Shown in pieces: positions 1-7,947 of a stretch of 64,000 nt of DNA. Under the pieces are notes generated by a model. The model saw only the letters and a program-made list of their open reading frames with translations. It did not search any database and had not been told where the DNA came from. Both the position numbers and the translations under genes were made by a program. This DNA is from Alphaproteobacteria bacterium (GTDB lineage: Bacteria > Pseudomonadota > Alphaproteobacteria > Ferrovibrionales > Ferrovibrionaceae): NCBI GenBank assembly GCA_017307375.1, contig JAFKFH010000005.1:186001-250000 (forward strand), read 5' to 3'. Positions within the stretch are counted from its first letter, which is position 1. Each line of letters starts with the position of its first letter.

Positions 1-1
1 C

Positions 2-79
2 CCGCTGACCGACAACGACGAAGTCGAAGGCGGCGGCCGCACCACCCGACTGACCCTGCTGGCCGAACGCGGCCGCTGA
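2..79 (+). CDS. C-terminal tail of a CDS entering from the left, possibly amidophosphoribosyltransferase
   Basis: An open frame enters the window and ends at a TGA at 77-79, giving about 25 residues that finish in RLTLLAERGR. The assignment to PurF is inference: PurF proteins of many alphaproteobacteria end in a short variable tail closing with a LSLLAE-like motif, and an SDR gene such as the one that follows is often next to purF in this group. No catalytic part of the enzyme is visible, so any other protein ending this way is possible. Confidence 0.35.
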   Translation, partial: PLTDNDEVEGGGRTTRLTLLAERGR

Positions 80-113
80 TCACCTCCGTCTCCGTTTCCC
101 AGGATTGCTGCAC

Positions 114-845
114 TTGACCAAGAAGCTTGAAGGCAAGATCGCGCTGGTGACCGGCGCCAGCCGCGGCATCGGCCGCGCCGTCGCCAAGCGGCTGGCCACC
201 GAAGGCGCCCATGTCATCGCGCTGGCCCGCACCACTGGCGGCCTCGAGGAACTCGACGACGAGATCCAGGCGCTGGGCGGCACCGCGACGCTGGTGCCGA
301 CCGACCTGACCCAGCCGGCCACGCTGGACGGCTTGGCCATGCCGCTCTATGAGCGCTGGGGACGGCTGGACATCCTGGTGGGCAATGCCGGCATCCTCGG
401 CCGGCTGATGCCGCTGCCCCAGTTCCCGCCCGACATCTGGGAACAGTGCTTCACCGTCAACGTGCACGCCAACTGGCGGCTGTTGCGCGCCCTCGACCCG
501 CTGCTGCGCGCCGCCCCTGCGGGCCGCGCGGTCTTCGTGACCTCGGGCGCCGCGCAGAAGGCCCCGGCCTACTGGGGGGCGTATTCGGCGTCCAAGGCGG
601 CGCTTGAGACCATGGTCCGCACCTATGCCGACGAGGTCGGCGACGTCACCAAGGTGCGCACCAACCTCCTGTCGCCCGGACCGACGCGGACGGCGATGCG
701 CAGCCAGGCTTTCCCGAGCGAACCGCCGGAGAGCCTCAAGACGCCGGAGGAGCTGACCGACGCCTTCCTGTGGCTCTGCTCGGAGGCCTGCACCCTGAAC
801 GGCCAAGTGCTCGACGTGCGCGAGTGGTCGCCGCCGGTCCACTGA
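114..845 (+). CDS. SDR-family NAD(P)-dependent oxidoreductase
   Basis: This is a classical short-chain dehydrogenase of about 243 residues. The cofactor motif TGASRGIG lies near residues 14-21, followed by NAGIL (the NAG motif), a Ser in the VTSGAA strand and the catalytic Y-x-x-x-K as YSASK. The C-terminal SPGPTRTAMR segment is the usual loop after the active site. A TTG at 114 is preferred because AGGA at 101-104 lies 9 nt upstream; the in-frame TTG at 105 touches that AGGA. Substrate is unknown. The gene follows the probable purF tail closely and may share its transcript. Confidence 0.85.
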   Translation: MTKKLEGKIALVTGASRGIGRAVAKRLATEGAHVIALARTTGGLEELDDEIQALGGTATLVPTDLTQPATLDGLAMPLYERWGRLDILVGNAGILGRLMPLPQFPPDIWEQCFTVNVHANWRLLRALDPLLRAAPAGRAVFVTSGAAQKAPAYWGAYSASKAALETMVRTYADEVGDVTKVRTNLLSPGPTRTAMRSQAFPSEPPESLKTPEELTDAFLWLCSEACTLNGQVLDVREWSPPVH

Positions 846-873
846 TCCGGGTCCGGCCGGTGGCGACAGCGTG

Positions 874-1638
874 ATGGACGGGGCACTGCAGGTCGCCGCG
901 ATCAGTTTCGCCTGCATCGTCGCGGGCGCAATCGCCGGCATGGTGTTGCGGCCCCACCTGCCGGGGCATCATCTGTCGAAGGAAAGCCTCGACGTCGTCA
1001 AGGTCTCGGTCGGCATGATCGCGGCGATGTCGTCGCTGGTGCTGGGTCTGATGACCGCATCGGTCAAGGGATCGTTCGACCTGGTCGACCGCCAGCATCG
1101 CCTCTACGCCGCGCGGCTGATGCAACTCGACGACGCCTTGCGCCACTATGGCCCGGAAGCCGGCGATGCGCGGTCGAGGCTGAAACGATATGTCGAGCGG
1201 ATCGTGGCCCAGAGCGCGGCAACCGCCGACAACTATCGCGCCACCATCGAGGACACGACGGCCGGCAACCTCCTCGAAGCGGTGAAGGACGACATCGCTT
1301 CCCTCGAGTTCAAGACCGATGCCCAGCATCGCTTCGGGGCCGAGGCCGCGAGGCTGATCGACGAGATCATCTCGATCCGCTGGAGCCTGGTCGAGCAGGC
1401 CGGCGGCTCGATCGTGCCGGCCTTCCTGATCGTGCTGGTCTGCTGGCTCACGATCATCTTCGTCTCCTTCGGCCTGATGGCCGACACCAACGCGACGATC
1501 ATCGTGGCCCTGGTGCTCTGCGCCGCATCGATCGCCGGCGCCCTGTTCCTGATCATCGAGATGGACATGCCGTTCAACGGCGTGATCTCGGTACCCTTCA
1601 AGCCGCTGGCCGACACCCTGGCCCACATCAACCGTTGA
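874..1638 (+). CDS. Membrane protein, DUF4239 / bestrophin-like type
   Basis: About 254 residues with hydrophobic helices near residues 5-25 and 45-62, a long soluble helical part, and two more helices near 185-205 and 212-232, so a probable four-helix inner-membrane protein with a central cytoplasmic or periplasmic coiled segment. The topology and the final segment (EMDMPFNGVISVP) resemble the DUF4239 family, sometimes called bestrophin-like; no function is established for it. Translation can begin at GTG 871 or ATG 874. It sits 25-30 nt after the SDR gene in the same direction. Confidence 0.6.
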   Translation: MDGALQVAAISFACIVAGAIAGMVLRPHLPGHHLSKESLDVVKVSVGMIAAMSSLVLGLMTASVKGSFDLVDRQHRLYAARLMQLDDALRHYGPEAGDARSRLKRYVERIVAQSAATADNYRATIEDTTAGNLLEAVKDDIASLEFKTDAQHRFGAEAARLIDEIISIRWSLVEQAGGSIVPAFLIVLVCWLTIIFVSFGLMADTNATIIVALVLCAASIAGALFLIIEMDMPFNGVISVPFKPLADTLAHINR

Positions 1639-1672
1639 TCTCGCCACCGGACGCGCCGGCAAGATCGCCCGG

Positions 1673-2035
1673 TCATTTGCCGCGCGTATAGTCCGGCTGG
1701 GCCTGCTGATAGCCGCTGTCCTGGCGGACGGGCGGCGGTGCCACCGGCGGCGCCGGCGCGGTAACCGGGGGCGGCGGATTGAACTGGACCGGCTGACGCG
1801 GGGGTGGCGGCGCCGGGCGGCGATAGTCGCTGTCGTCGGCATAGTAGCGGCGCGGCGGCTTGCCGTAGTAGTAGCCGGGCTGGCTGTAGTAGGCCGGCCG
1901 GCCGTAGTAGCTGCCGCCGTAGTACGATGTCGTCGGATAGTAGCCGCCGCTGCCGCCATAAGGCATGCAGGCACCGAGCGGCAGGGCGGCAACCAGCAGC
2001 GCCATTCCCCAACGGTGCATCGACACGCTCGTCAT
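1673..2035 (-). CDS. Small Tyr/Gly/Pro-rich lipoprotein
   Basis: The 120-residue product begins with a lipoprotein signal peptide ending in LPLGAC (lipobox LGAC), so Cys is the likely lipidated first residue of the mature protein. The rest is low complexity: runs of YYG, then PPPP and a polar end. The start at 2035 is supported by GGAGG with normal spacing; an upstream in-frame start at 2080 would place 15 hydrophilic residues before the signal. It is the last of three small envelope-protein genes reading the same way. Function unknown; probably anchored to the outer membrane. Confidence 0.7.
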   Translation of the reverse strand: MTSVSMHRWGMALLVAALPLGACMPYGGSGGYYPTTSYYGGSYYGRPAYYSQPGYYYGKPPRRYYADDSDYRRPAPPPPRQPVQFNPPPPVTAPAPPVAPPPVRQDSGYQQAQPDYTRGK

Positions 2036-2122
2036 GGCCTCTTTCCTCCCAGGTTGTCTGTCCGTGATTGGACCAGGCATCGATGACGGAATTGGTACGC
2101 GATTGCGGCGGTCTCGCGGCTT

Positions 2123-2482
2123 CTAGTGCCAGCGGCCGGGATGGCCGCCCCGCCAGTAGCCGGACCGATAGGCCCATCCGCCACCATAGGGATGCCAGTA
2201 GCCGGGCGTCCAGTAGCCCGGGGGGCGGGGTTGCCAGTAACCCGGGCGCCAGGAATATCGTCCGCCGCCCCATCCCCAGTAGCCGCCGACCCAGACCGAA
2301 CCGGCATAAGGCATCGGCGGCGGGGTTTCGACGATCAGCGGCGGCGGCGGCGCCGGGGCGATGACGACCGGGGCGCCGGGGGCCGGATACCCCGGTGCAC
2401 CGTAGACGATCGGATCGTCGGGATAGATCGCGCAGCCCGACAGCAGGGCCAGCACGGCGATCAAGGCGGCGAACCGCGACAT
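2123..2482 (-). CDS. YXWQ-repeat-like lipoprotein
   Basis: A 119-residue product with a lipoprotein signal peptide (lipobox LLSGC near residue 16), a proline-rich linker, and a C-terminal half made of repeated W/G/Y units such as GYWGW, PGYWQP and PGYWTPGYWHP. This matches the YXWQ repeat type seen in many proteobacterial envelope proteins of unknown role. The start at 2482 is preceded by GGGGAGG at good spacing. It lies 16 nt downstream of the next gene on this strand, which encodes a related repeat protein, so the two are probably co-transcribed duplicates. Confidence 0.75.
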   Translation of the reverse strand: MSRFAALIAVLALLSGCAIYPDDPIVYGAPGYPAPGAPVVIAPAPPPPLIVETPPPMPYAGSVWVGGYWGWGGGRYSWRPGYWQPRPPGYWTPGYWHPYGGGWAYRSGYWRGGHPGRWH

Positions 2483-2498
2483 CTGCCGGCCTCCCCGC

Positions 2499-2810
2499 TC
2501 AGCGCCAGCCGCCGGGCGCCCAGGCCCAGCCGCCAGGCACCGGGCGCCAATGGCCGGGCGCCCAATGGCCGCGGGGCCGCATTTCCCAGAAGCCGGCGAC
2601 CCAGACATAGCGGCGGCCGGTCCATTCCCAATGACCGTCGATCCAGACGGCGTGCGGCGCCGGGGGAAATGGCCGGGTCTCGATCACCACCGGTGGCGGC
2701 GGCTGCGGCACGATGATCACTTCCGGCGGCCGGGCCAGGACGGGACCGGCTGCGACCAGCGCCAGCACGGCGCCGATGCCTGCAAGCGAGCGGAAGCGGA
2801 GACTGGCCAT
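2499..2810 (-). CDS. YXWQ-repeat-like secreted protein
   Basis: A 103-residue product with a Sec signal peptide (hydrophobic stretch LAGIGAVLALVAAG, probable cleavage after VLA near residue 26), then PPEVIIVPQPPPPVVIE and a tryptophan-rich repeat part (GHWEWTGRRYVWVAGFWEMRP, GHWAPGHWRP). It is a shorter relative of the neighbouring lipoprotein but without a lipobox Cys, so it should be a soluble periplasmic or loosely attached protein. An AGGTGA precedes the ATG at 2810. Function unknown. Confidence 0.75.
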   Translation of the reverse strand: MASLRFRSLAGIGAVLALVAAGPVLARPPEVIIVPQPPPPVVIETRPFPPAPHAVWIDGHWEWTGRRYVWVAGFWEMRPRGHWAPGHWRPVPGGWAWAPGGWR

Positions 2811-2964
2811 CGCGTCACCTGTGGACAGGAAAACTCGGGGTCAGCACATTGGGCGCGCCGGCCGTGGCCGAAATTGGTCGCGATTGCGGCGGACCCGCCC
2901 CGAAGCCGGGCCGTGCAATACTGGCTTACAAATAACGGATCAGTACGTGTGCAAGGACAAATCG

Positions 2965-3384
2965 ATGCGCCAGGCGCTTCATCAACTGACCGTGCCGACC
3001 CGCGGGCGCGGACTTGTCGAGATCACCGCGGCGATCGTCGACTGGACCGCCGGAAACGGCATCACCACCGGGTTGCTGACCGTGTTCTGCCGCCATACCT
3101 CGGCATCCCTGCTGATCCAGGAAAATGCCGATCCGAACGTGCAGCGCGACCTAGTCGCCTATTTCGATCGTATCGCGCCGGAAGGTCCCGGTCTCTACAT
3201 CCATGACGACGAAGGCCCCGACGACATGCCGGCGCATCTGCGCACCGCGCTGACCCAGGTGCAGTTGTCGATCCCGGTGGCCGGGGGCCGACCCGTGCTC
3301 GGCACCTGGCAGGGCATCTATCTGTTCGAGCACCGCCGCGCCCCCCACCGGCGCGAGATCGTGCTGCATCTTCTCGGCGACTAG
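2965..3384 (+). CDS. yjbQ: YjbQ / UPF0047 family protein
   Basis: The 139-residue product matches the secondary thiamine-phosphate synthase enzyme family (YjbQ, UPF0047) in length and motifs: FCRHTSASLLIQENADP in the middle, HLRTALTQVQLSIPV, then LGTWQGIYLFEHR near the C terminus. The conserved His, Asp and Glu are of the type that forms the metal-like pocket. Some homologues have weak thiamine-phosphate synthase activity, but the physiological role is unsettled. The start at 2965 has AGGA 7 nt upstream. The stop overlaps the stop of the convergent EamA gene by 4 nt. Confidence 0.88.
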   Translation: MRQALHQLTVPTRGRGLVEITAAIVDWTAGNGITTGLLTVFCRHTSASLLIQENADPNVQRDLVAYFDRIAPEGPGLYIHDDEGPDDMPAHLRTALTQVQLSIPVAGGRPVLGTWQGIYLFEHRRAPHRREIVLHLLGD

Positions 3385-4292
3385 CGCCGCTCGATCGTCG
3401 CAAGGATGCCGATAGCGATGAGCGCGATGCCGACAGCGTGATAGCCGGCCAGCCGCTCGCCCAACAGCAGCGCCGCCATCAAGACGGCCACAGCCGGAAT
3501 CGCATAGAGCGCGATGCCGGCCCGGGCCGGGCCTACAGCGCGAACCCCGATGTTCCAGCAGAGCGTGCCCAGCAGCGTCGGCCCGAGCGCCACGAACAGG
3601 ATCGCCAGCGCGTATGGCGGCCAGTCCGGCGCGGTGATCAGCCAATGGCCGCCGGCAAGACCGTTCGCAAGATAGATGGGGAGCATGAGCAGCGCCCCCA
3701 CCAGGCCGGACAGCGTCAGGACGCTGATCTGCGAAATTCCCGCCGGCACCCGGCGCAGGAGCAGCGTGTAGCAGGCCCAGACGGCGGCGGCGCCGACGCC
3801 GATGACCATGCCGAGGTCGAACCCCTGCCCGAAGAATCCGGCGACGTCGCCGCGGCAGGCGATGACGACGACCCCGGGCAAGCCGACGGCGAGACCGAGC
3901 AATTGGCGCGGTGTCGGCCGACCCGCACCAAACGCCGGACCGAGCAGGATGATCGCGAACGGGACGACGGCGTTGACGAGGCTTGCCGTCGTCGCCGACG
4001 ACAGATAGGCCGCGGCGAACAGGCCGAGGGAAAAGAGGGCGATTCCGGTAAGACCGAGCAGGAACAACAGGCGCGGCACCTGGCGGATCAAGCCCCATTC
4101 GCGCCGCAGCCGGGGCCATGCGATCGGCAGCAGGACGGTGACGCACAGGCTCCAGCGAAGGAAGGCCAGGGCCGGCAGCGGCACCGCGTCGTGGACCGCC
4201 CGCGCCGTCACGGCATTCGCCGCCCAGAGCAGGACGGCAACGGAGAGCGAGAGATAGCCGAGGCCGCTGCCGGCCGAACGCGACGAGGTCAT
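3381..4292 (-). CDS. EamA-family (DMT) transporter
   Basis: About 303 residues with ten hydrophobic helices arranged as two EamA repeats, the fold of drug/metabolite exporters such as RhaT and YdcZ relatives. The first repeat begins SVAVLLWAANAVTAR, the typical WAxN signature of EamA helix 1; the second contains CYTLLLRR and ends LLLGERLAGYHAVGIALI, another family signature. Substrate cannot be predicted; amino acids or metabolites are usual. Inner membrane. It is divergent from the glutathione transferase gene and convergent with yjbQ. Confidence 0.85.
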   Translation of the reverse strand: MTSSRSAGSGLGYLSLSVAVLLWAANAVTARAVHDAVPLPALAFLRWSLCVTVLLPIAWPRLRREWGLIRQVPRLLFLLGLTGIALFSLGLFAAAYLSSATTASLVNAVVPFAIILLGPAFGAGRPTPRQLLGLAVGLPGVVVIACRGDVAGFFGQGFDLGMVIGVGAAAVWACYTLLLRRVPAGISQISVLTLSGLVGALLMLPIYLANGLAGGHWLITAPDWPPYALAILFVALGPTLLGTLCWNIGVRAVGPARAGIALYAIPAVAVLMAALLLGERLAGYHAVGIALIAIGILATIERR

Positions 4293-4373
4293 GAGGCCAC
4301 GATATAGGTCTTGCCGTCCCGGAAGCCACCCCGGAAAAAGCCTGGCCCGAGGCCGTGCGCCATCCTATTATTG

Positions 4374-4387
4374 ACTAACCAGTTAGT
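4374..4387. promoter_or_regulatory. Putative TetR operator at the GST promoter
   Basis: The sequence ACTAACCAGTTAGT is an inverted repeat with 6-bp arms (ACTAAC / GTTAGT). The same arms with a TA centre occur at 7891-7904 and 12575-12588. It lies 20 nt before the GST start codon. TATTAT at 4366-4371 could be the -10 box, which would put the operator across the transcription start. Control by the TetR protein encoded at 7948-8625 is inferred. Confidence 0.7.
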
Positions 4388-4406
4388 AAATAATTGGAGC
4401 GGCGGC

Positions 4407-5201
4407 ATGGTCGATCCCGATATCACCCTGTACAATTATCCGCTCTCGCCCTGTGGCGAGAAGGTGCGCTTCGCGTTGATGGAAAAGGGCCTGCCCTTCC
4501 GCCTGGTCGACATCGACCTGTCGCGCAAGGCGAACCTGGCGCCGGACTATCTGCGGCTCAATCCCAAGGGCTTCGTGCCCACGCTGGTCGTCGGCAATGA
4601 CGTGCTGAACGAATCGACGGTCATCAACGAGTATCTCGACGAGGTGTTTCCCGACGTGCCGCTGAAGGCGGCGACACCCGGGGCGCGCGCCGAAATGCGG
4701 CTGTGGACCAAACTGGTCGACGAAACCGTGCATCCCGCCTGGCCGGCCATTGCCTGGCCGATCCTGGTGCGGCCAAGCTGGCTGGAGCAGCCGGCGGAGA
4801 CGGTGGCGGCGATGCTGGACAAGCTGCCCGATCCGGCGCGGCGCGAGCGGCAGCGGCGCATGCTGCGCGACGGCGTCGCCTCGCCGGACAGCCGTGCGGC
4901 GCTTTCGATGGTCGAAGGCCTGTGCGACCAGATGGCGGAGGCCTTGGCCGACCGGCCGTGGCTGACCGGCGACCGCTTCACCCTCGCCGACCTGGCCCTG
5001 TTGCCCTATTTCTTCGCGCTGGACGCCTTCGGCATGCGCGCGGTTTTCGACCGGCGGCAGAGCCTTGTCCGCGACTGGTACGACCGCGCCGCGGCCCGGC
5101 CGGCCTATCGACCCGGGCTGCGGTCACATTTCGCGGCCGACCGGCTGGCAACCGTCGCCCGGCTCGGGGCCGAGGCGTGGGCGATCATCGAGGCAGGCTG
5201 A
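4407..5201 (+). CDS. Glutathione S-transferase family protein
   Basis: The 264-residue protein has a thioredoxin-like N-terminal domain (ITLYNYPLSPCGEKVRFAL, with the SPCGEK segment at the active-site turn, then NPKGFVPTLV with the cis-Pro and NESTVINEYLDE for glutathione gamma-Glu binding) and an all-helical C-terminal domain containing LTGDRFTLADLALLP. It should conjugate or isomerise a substrate with glutathione in the cytoplasm. Start at 4407 follows GGAGCGGCGG. A palindromic operator sits directly upstream and is shared with the ABC importer and the hydantoinase operon, so it probably takes part in the same catabolic process. Confidence 0.88.
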   Translation: MVDPDITLYNYPLSPCGEKVRFALMEKGLPFRLVDIDLSRKANLAPDYLRLNPKGFVPTLVVGNDVLNESTVINEYLDEVFPDVPLKAATPGARAEMRLWTKLVDETVHPAWPAIAWPILVRPSWLEQPAETVAAMLDKLPDPARRERQRRMLRDGVASPDSRAALSMVEGLCDQMAEALADRPWLTGDRFTLADLALLPYFFALDAFGMRAVFDRRQSLVRDWYDRAAARPAYRPGLRSHFAADRLATVARLGAEAWAIIEAG

Positions 5202-5215
5202 GGCCGGCCCGCGCC

Positions 5216-6007
5216 TCAGACGTGGTGCCCGGTGGCCTCGGCCCGCTGCGACACATGCCAGGGCAGCATCCACCGTTCGGCCAGTTCCACCAGGAAGAAC
5301 AGCACCGTGCCCATCACGCCCAGGAGCAGGATGGCGGCGAAGGCCCGCGTGGTGTCGAAGGTCGACTGCGCCTGCAGGATGACGCTGCCCAACCCGACTT
5401 CGCCGGCCACGAACTCACCGACGATGGCGCCGACCAGGGCGAAGGAGATCGCGACCTTCATGCCCGAAAAGATGTAGGGCAGCGCGTTCGGCAGGCGGAT
5501 CTTGACCAGTACCGCCCAGGGCCGCGCACGCGAGACCCGCGCCAGGTTCAGCGCCTCGGGATCGACCGAACGCAGGCCGAGCACGGCATCGATGACGATC
5601 GAGAAGATCGCGATCATCACCGCGATCGCCACCTTCGGTTCGATTCCGGTGCCGAGCCAGATGACGAACAGCGGCGCCAGCGCCACCTTCGGAATCGAGT
5701 TCAGCACGACGAGAAAGGTGTAGAGGGTGCGGTCGAGGAACCGGGAATGCACGATCGCCACGGCCAGCGCCAGGCCCAGCGCCACCGCCAGCGCGAAGCC
5801 CAACGCGGTGGTACCGAGCGTATAGGCGGTCTGCTGGACGAAATAGGCCGGCTCGCGCCAGAGGTCGACGACGATGGCGCTGGGCGCCGGCAGGATGAAC
5901 TTGCGCACTTCCAGCAGGCGCACCGCCGCCTCCCACAGGGCGATCGAGGCGATCAGCACCAGGGCGACCGACCGCGCCCGCTCGGACCGCTGCCACAGCG
6001 TGCTCAT
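5216..6007 (-). CDS. ABC transporter permease, NitT/TauT type
   Basis: A 263-residue membrane protein of the SsuC/TauC class with about six transmembrane helices. The EAA-type loop for contact with the ATPase is visible as EALNLARVSRARPWAVLVKIRLPNALP. Three ATG codons are in a row at 6013, 6010 and 6007; the last has AGGAGG 7 nt upstream and is chosen. The gene starts within 3 nt of the ATPase stop, so the two are translationally coupled. It forms an importer with the ATPase and binding protein encoded just upstream. Confidence 0.9.
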   Translation of the reverse strand: MSTLWQRSERARSVALVLIASIALWEAAVRLLEVRKFILPAPSAIVVDLWREPAYFVQQTAYTLGTTALGFALAVALGLALAVAIVHSRFLDRTLYTFLVVLNSIPKVALAPLFVIWLGTGIEPKVAIAVMIAIFSIVIDAVLGLRSVDPEALNLARVSRARPWAVLVKIRLPNALPYIFSGMKVAISFALVGAIVGEFVAGEVGLGSVILQAQSTFDTTRAFAAILLLGVMGTVLFFLVELAERWMLPWHVSQRAEATGHHV

Positions 6008-6009
6008 CA

Positions 6010-6846
6010 TCATTCCTCCTTCAGCACGCCGAGTTCGGCGAAGCGGTGACGGATACGGGCGGTGTAGCGGCCAAACTCGGGGGTTTCCCGGATGCGCAGC
6101 GGACGCGGCCGCGGCAGGTCGATATCGATGACCTCGACGATGCGGCCCGGATTGCGCGACAGCATGACGACGCGGTCGGACAGGAAAACCGCCTCGGTGA
6201 TCGAATGGGTGATGAACAGCACGGTCTTGCGCGTGTCCTGCCACAGCCGCGCCAGTTCGACATTGAGATCGTCGCGGGTCATCGCGTCGAGCGCGCCGAA
6301 CGGTTCATCCATCAGCAGCAGGTCGGGGTCGACCAGCAAGGCCCGGCAGATCGCCGCGCGCTGGCGCATGCCGCCGGAGAGTTCCCAGGGGTGACGGTTC
6401 TCGAAGCCATCCAGACCGAAACGGGCCAGCAAGGCCTGCGCCCGCGGGCGCAACGCCTTGAGATCGCGCCGCTGGAATTCGGCCGTCAGCAGGACGTTGT
6501 CGAGGATGGTGCGCCAGTCGAGCAGGATGTCGCGCTGGAAGACGACACCCAGCCCTTCCGGCGGGCCGTCCATCGGCCGCCCGAGAATGTCGATGCGGCC
6601 GGCAGTGCAGCGTTCGAGGCCGGCGACGCATTTGAGCAGCGTGCTCTTGCCGCAGCCCGACGGTCCCAGCAGGCTGAGGAATTCGCCCCGGCGGAGATCG
6701 AGATCGATCCCGTCGAGTGCGGTGAAGGCGCCGCGGGCGGACGCATAGGTCATGCCCACGTCGGCCATCCGGACATAGGCTGCGGCATCGGTGGTCTGGC
6801 TCATGGCGTGATCCTGACGGCGCAAGGCGGTGGCGGACGTGGACAT
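6010..6846 (-). CDS. ABC transporter ATP-binding protein, NitT/TauT type
   Basis: The 278-residue protein has Walker A LLGPSGCGKSTLLK, the Q-loop VVFQRDILLDWRT, the signature motif ELSGGMRQRAAICRAL, Walker B LLLMDEPFGALD and the switch His in VLFITHSITEAVFLSDRV, all as in SsuB/TauB. Start codons ATG 6849, ATG 6846 and ATG 6804 are all possible; GAGGGG favours 6846 or 6849. It is the second gene of the operon binding protein - ATPase - permease and energises uptake by the permease. The operon carries a palindromic operator at its promoter. Confidence 0.9.
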   Translation of the reverse strand: MSTSATALRRQDHAMSQTTDAAAYVRMADVGMTYASARGAFTALDGIDLDLRRGEFLSLLGPSGCGKSTLLKCVAGLERCTAGRIDILGRPMDGPPEGLGVVFQRDILLDWRTILDNVLLTAEFQRRDLKALRPRAQALLARFGLDGFENRHPWELSGGMRQRAAICRALLVDPDLLLMDEPFGALDAMTRDDLNVELARLWQDTRKTVLFITHSITEAVFLSDRVVMLSRNPGRIVEVIDIDLPRPRPLRIRETPEFGRYTARIRHRFAELGVLKEE

Positions 6847-6862
6847 CATGCAGCCCCTCGCG

Positions 6863-7840
6863 TCAGTTCGGCAGCAGGTCGTTCGTGTAGAACTCCGCCG
6901 GCGGCCGGCCCGGCTTGATGATGCCGGCATCGACCATCGCCTTCAGCGCGCTGGCCCAGTCGGTCTCGGCCTGCCAGCCGAAGGGCTTGCCGGCGGTCGC
7001 GGGCGTGGTGATGAAATCCTTGTAGGCGACGATCTGCCCTTGCAGCACCTGCGGGTTCAGATTGGCCCCGGGACGCTGGGCGATCATCGCCGCCACCGCC
7101 TCGTCGACATGGCCGTCGTAGATGTAGTTCCACGCCTTGACCTGGACGGCGGCGAGCTTGCGCAGCGCCTCGCGCCGCTTGACCAGCGTTCCCTCCAGCG
7201 CGATCAGGCCGTAGGAGGGAAAGGCGATACCGGCATCGGCCATCAGCACGGGCTTGGACGGCCGCAGTGCCTCGATCACCGGCAGGCCGAACGGCGCGGT
7301 GGTGAACACGCCGTCGGACTGGCGGGCGGTATAGCTGGTCATCAGCGCCGGTGCGGCCACGTTGACGACGTTGACCGAGGACCGGTCGAGCCCGCCGGTC
7401 TTCAGGAAGGCGTTGATGTAGGGCGCCCAGGGGCTGTTGTTGAAATTGACCAGCGTCTTGCCCTTGAGATCGGCGACGGTCTTCACCGGCGAATCGCGAT
7501 CGACCAGAACGGCCAGGTCGCTCTTACGGAAGAACCCGGCGAACGAGCGCACCTTGAGGTCGGCATCGCGGGCCGGCGCCATCACGCCCAGTTGCACCTG
7601 ACCGACATCGACCTGGCCCGATCCGACCAGCTGGATGGTGTTGCCCGATCCGGTACCGTCCTGCACCGTGACCTCGAGACCCGCGTCGCGGAACCAGCCC
7701 TTCTCATTGGCCAGGTGCATGGCCGCATGCGTGCCCCAGGCGACGAAGTCCATCCGCGCCACGATCTTCTCGGCCGCATTCGCCGGCATCGCCGCCAGCA
7801 CCGCGGCAGCGATCAGCCCCCATCGAACCGTCTTGCCCAT
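6863..7840 (-). CDS. ABC transporter substrate-binding protein, NitT/TauT/ThiY type
   Basis: A 325-residue periplasmic protein with a Sec signal peptide (GLIAAAVLAAMPANAAE, cleavage after NAA near residue 23) and the fold of the SsuA/THI5-like family: DFVAWGTHAAMHLANEKGWFRDAGLEV at the start, then VGSGQVDVGQV, KTVADLKGKTL and a C-terminal helical part. ATG 7840 is chosen over the in-frame GTG at 7852 because the GGAGGTGGAG ribosome site suits it better. Ligand is unknown; this class binds sulfonates, nitrate, aromatic acids or pyrimidine precursors. It is the first gene of its operon. Confidence 0.88.
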   Translation of the reverse strand: MGKTVRWGLIAAAVLAAMPANAAEKIVARMDFVAWGTHAAMHLANEKGWFRDAGLEVTVQDGTGSGNTIQLVGSGQVDVGQVQLGVMAPARDADLKVRSFAGFFRKSDLAVLVDRDSPVKTVADLKGKTLVNFNNSPWAPYINAFLKTGGLDRSSVNVVNVAAPALMTSYTARQSDGVFTTAPFGLPVIEALRPSKPVLMADAGIAFPSYGLIALEGTLVKRREALRKLAAVQVKAWNYIYDGHVDEAVAAMIAQRPGANLNPQVLQGQIVAYKDFITTPATAGKPFGWQAETDWASALKAMVDAGIIKPGRPPAEFYTNDLLPN

Positions 7841-7890
7841 TTCGGTCTCCACCTCCTGTTGTCATGGGCGCCTCATTGCGCCCGTTTATA

Positions 7891-7904
7891 ACTAACTAGT
7901 TAGT
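7891..7904. promoter_or_regulatory. Putative TetR operator at the ABC importer promoter
   Basis: ACTAACTAGTTAGT is a perfect 14-bp palindrome 50 nt before the binding-protein start. On the minus strand it is followed directly by TATAAA, a likely -10 element, so a bound repressor would block RNA polymerase. The identical 14 bp occurs upstream of the hydantoinase operon at 12575-12588. Confidence 0.78.
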
Positions 7905-7947
7905 CAATCAAATGCGCATGCAATGGGCCCGTCCGCACGGGCATCGG

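Noticed and set aside
736-1992. Long minus-strand frame opposite the SDR and DUF4239-like genes, and similar long frames elsewhere (for example 12638-15634, 18019-20325, 22991-26443, 36128-39613)
   Set aside because: These are shadows produced by high third-position GC; they lack domain patterns and lie opposite genes with clear family motifs.
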